Source: Desulfotomaculaceae bacterium
GTDB taxonomy: Bacteria; Bacillota; Desulfotomaculia; Desulfotomaculales; Pelotomaculaceae
DNA length: 5,435 nucleotides
NCBI GenBank assembly: GCA_028704035.1
Contig: JAQVLS010000117.1
Coordinates: forward strand, 1-5,435
Direction of reading: 5' to 3'
Below, in pieces: positions 5,224 to 5,435 of this stretch. The notes beneath the pieces were generated by a model. It worked only from the letters and a program-made list of their open reading frames with translations, had not been told where the DNA came from and did not search any database. The position numbers and the translations under genes were made by a program. Every line of letters starts with the position of its first letter. Position 1 is the first letter of the stretch.

Positions 5224-5435
5224 TATCCTCACCCTTTTCCCAGAGATGTTTGCCGGGCCGTTCTCCTCAAGTATCCTTAAAAGAGCCCAGGACAATGGTT
5301 TAATTGCTGTTAACCTGGTAAACATCCGCGATTTTTCAACCAACAAACACCATACAGTAGATGATACCCCTTACGGTGGCGGCGCGGGTATGGTGATGGC
5401 GCCGGAGGCTATTTTTGGCGCGGTTGAAGATGTCC
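5213..5435 (+). CDS. trmD: tRNA (guanine-N1-)-methyltransferase TrmD, N-terminal part (3' end outside window)
   Basis: The first 74 codons of TrmD, cut by the right edge; full-length proteins have about 240-260 residues. TrmD is a SPOUT-class dimer that makes m1G37 in tRNAs reading CNN-type codons, preventing +1 frameshifts. The start [13 protein letters not shown] (1-13), the helix [11 protein letters not shown] (20-30), the segment [15 protein letters not shown] (37-51) and the conserved loop [10 protein letters not shown] (53-62) are diagnostic. The ATG lies inside the end of rimM in another frame, an 11-bp overlap that implies translational coupling; only weak purine-rich sequence (GGACGGG) precedes it. 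The catalytic trefoil knot and C-terminal domain lie outside the window. Confidence 0.96.
   Translation, partial: MRIDILTLFPEMFAGPFSSSILKRAQDNGLIAVNLVNIRDFSTNKHHTVDDTPYGGGAGMVMAPEAIFGAVEDV

Noticed and set aside
1..5435. Search for a mobile element, CRISPR array, defence genes or tRNA/SRP RNA genes
   Set aside because: No transposase or integrase motifs, no regularly spaced repeats, no cloverleaf or 4.5S/6S-like sequence was seen; the region reads as core housekeeping genes plus one metabolic pair.

Overview
The window looks like chromosomal DNA of a low-to-mid GC Gram-positive bacterium. The best fit is class Clostridia, perhaps a Peptococcaceae-type lineage such as Desulfotomaculum/Pelotomaculum. 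This rests on the gene order ylxM-ffh-rpsP-khpA-rimM-trmD, which is typical of Firmicutes, on strong GGAGG-type ribosome binding sites, on frequent TTG and GTG starts, and on the protein sequences. The genus is inference from memory, not a search result.

Left part (1-1977): the last third of an amidohydrolase of the MtaD type (5'-methylthioadenosine/S-adenosylhomocysteine deaminase) runs rightward off the left edge. It converges on a leftward class-III PLP aminotransferase of the putrescine aminotransferase (PatA/YgjG) type. A perfect 18-bp hairpin flanked by A and T runs lies between them and should stop transcription from both sides. The pair has a plausible metabolic link, because methylthioadenosine is the by-product of making spermidine from putrescine and the aminotransferase would consume putrescine. 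That link is inference.

Middle (1978-2211): a divergent intergenic region holds a near-consensus sigma-A promoter reading right, a weaker candidate reading left over the same bases, and a leader of about 110 nt with two consecutive stem-loops ending just before the ylxM ribosome binding site.

Right part (2212-5435): a co-directional protein-targeting and translation cluster. It contains ylxM (SRP-associated HTH protein), ffh (SRP GTPase), rpsP (ribosomal protein bS16), khpA (KH-domain RNA-binding protein), rimM (30S maturation factor) and the start of trmD (tRNA m1G37 methyltransferase, cut by the right edge). From ffh onward the genes are packed at 24 bp, 9 or 12 bp (depending on the khpA start), 3 bp, and an 11-bp overlap, so they are almost certainly one operon. 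A 261-bp gene-free stretch separates ylxM from ffh; its first 200 bases or so are about 20% GC by hand count. ftsY, often found directly upstream of ylxM, is not in the window.

I see no mobile element, CRISPR array, tRNA, rRNA or defence system, and no convincing new multi-gene system. The points most worth a second look are an Ffh with an FtsY-like asparagine in its P-loop and an altered sequence after DTAGR, a four-fold S-x-x-K tail on the aminotransferase, the AT-rich island before ffh, and the structured ylxM leader.
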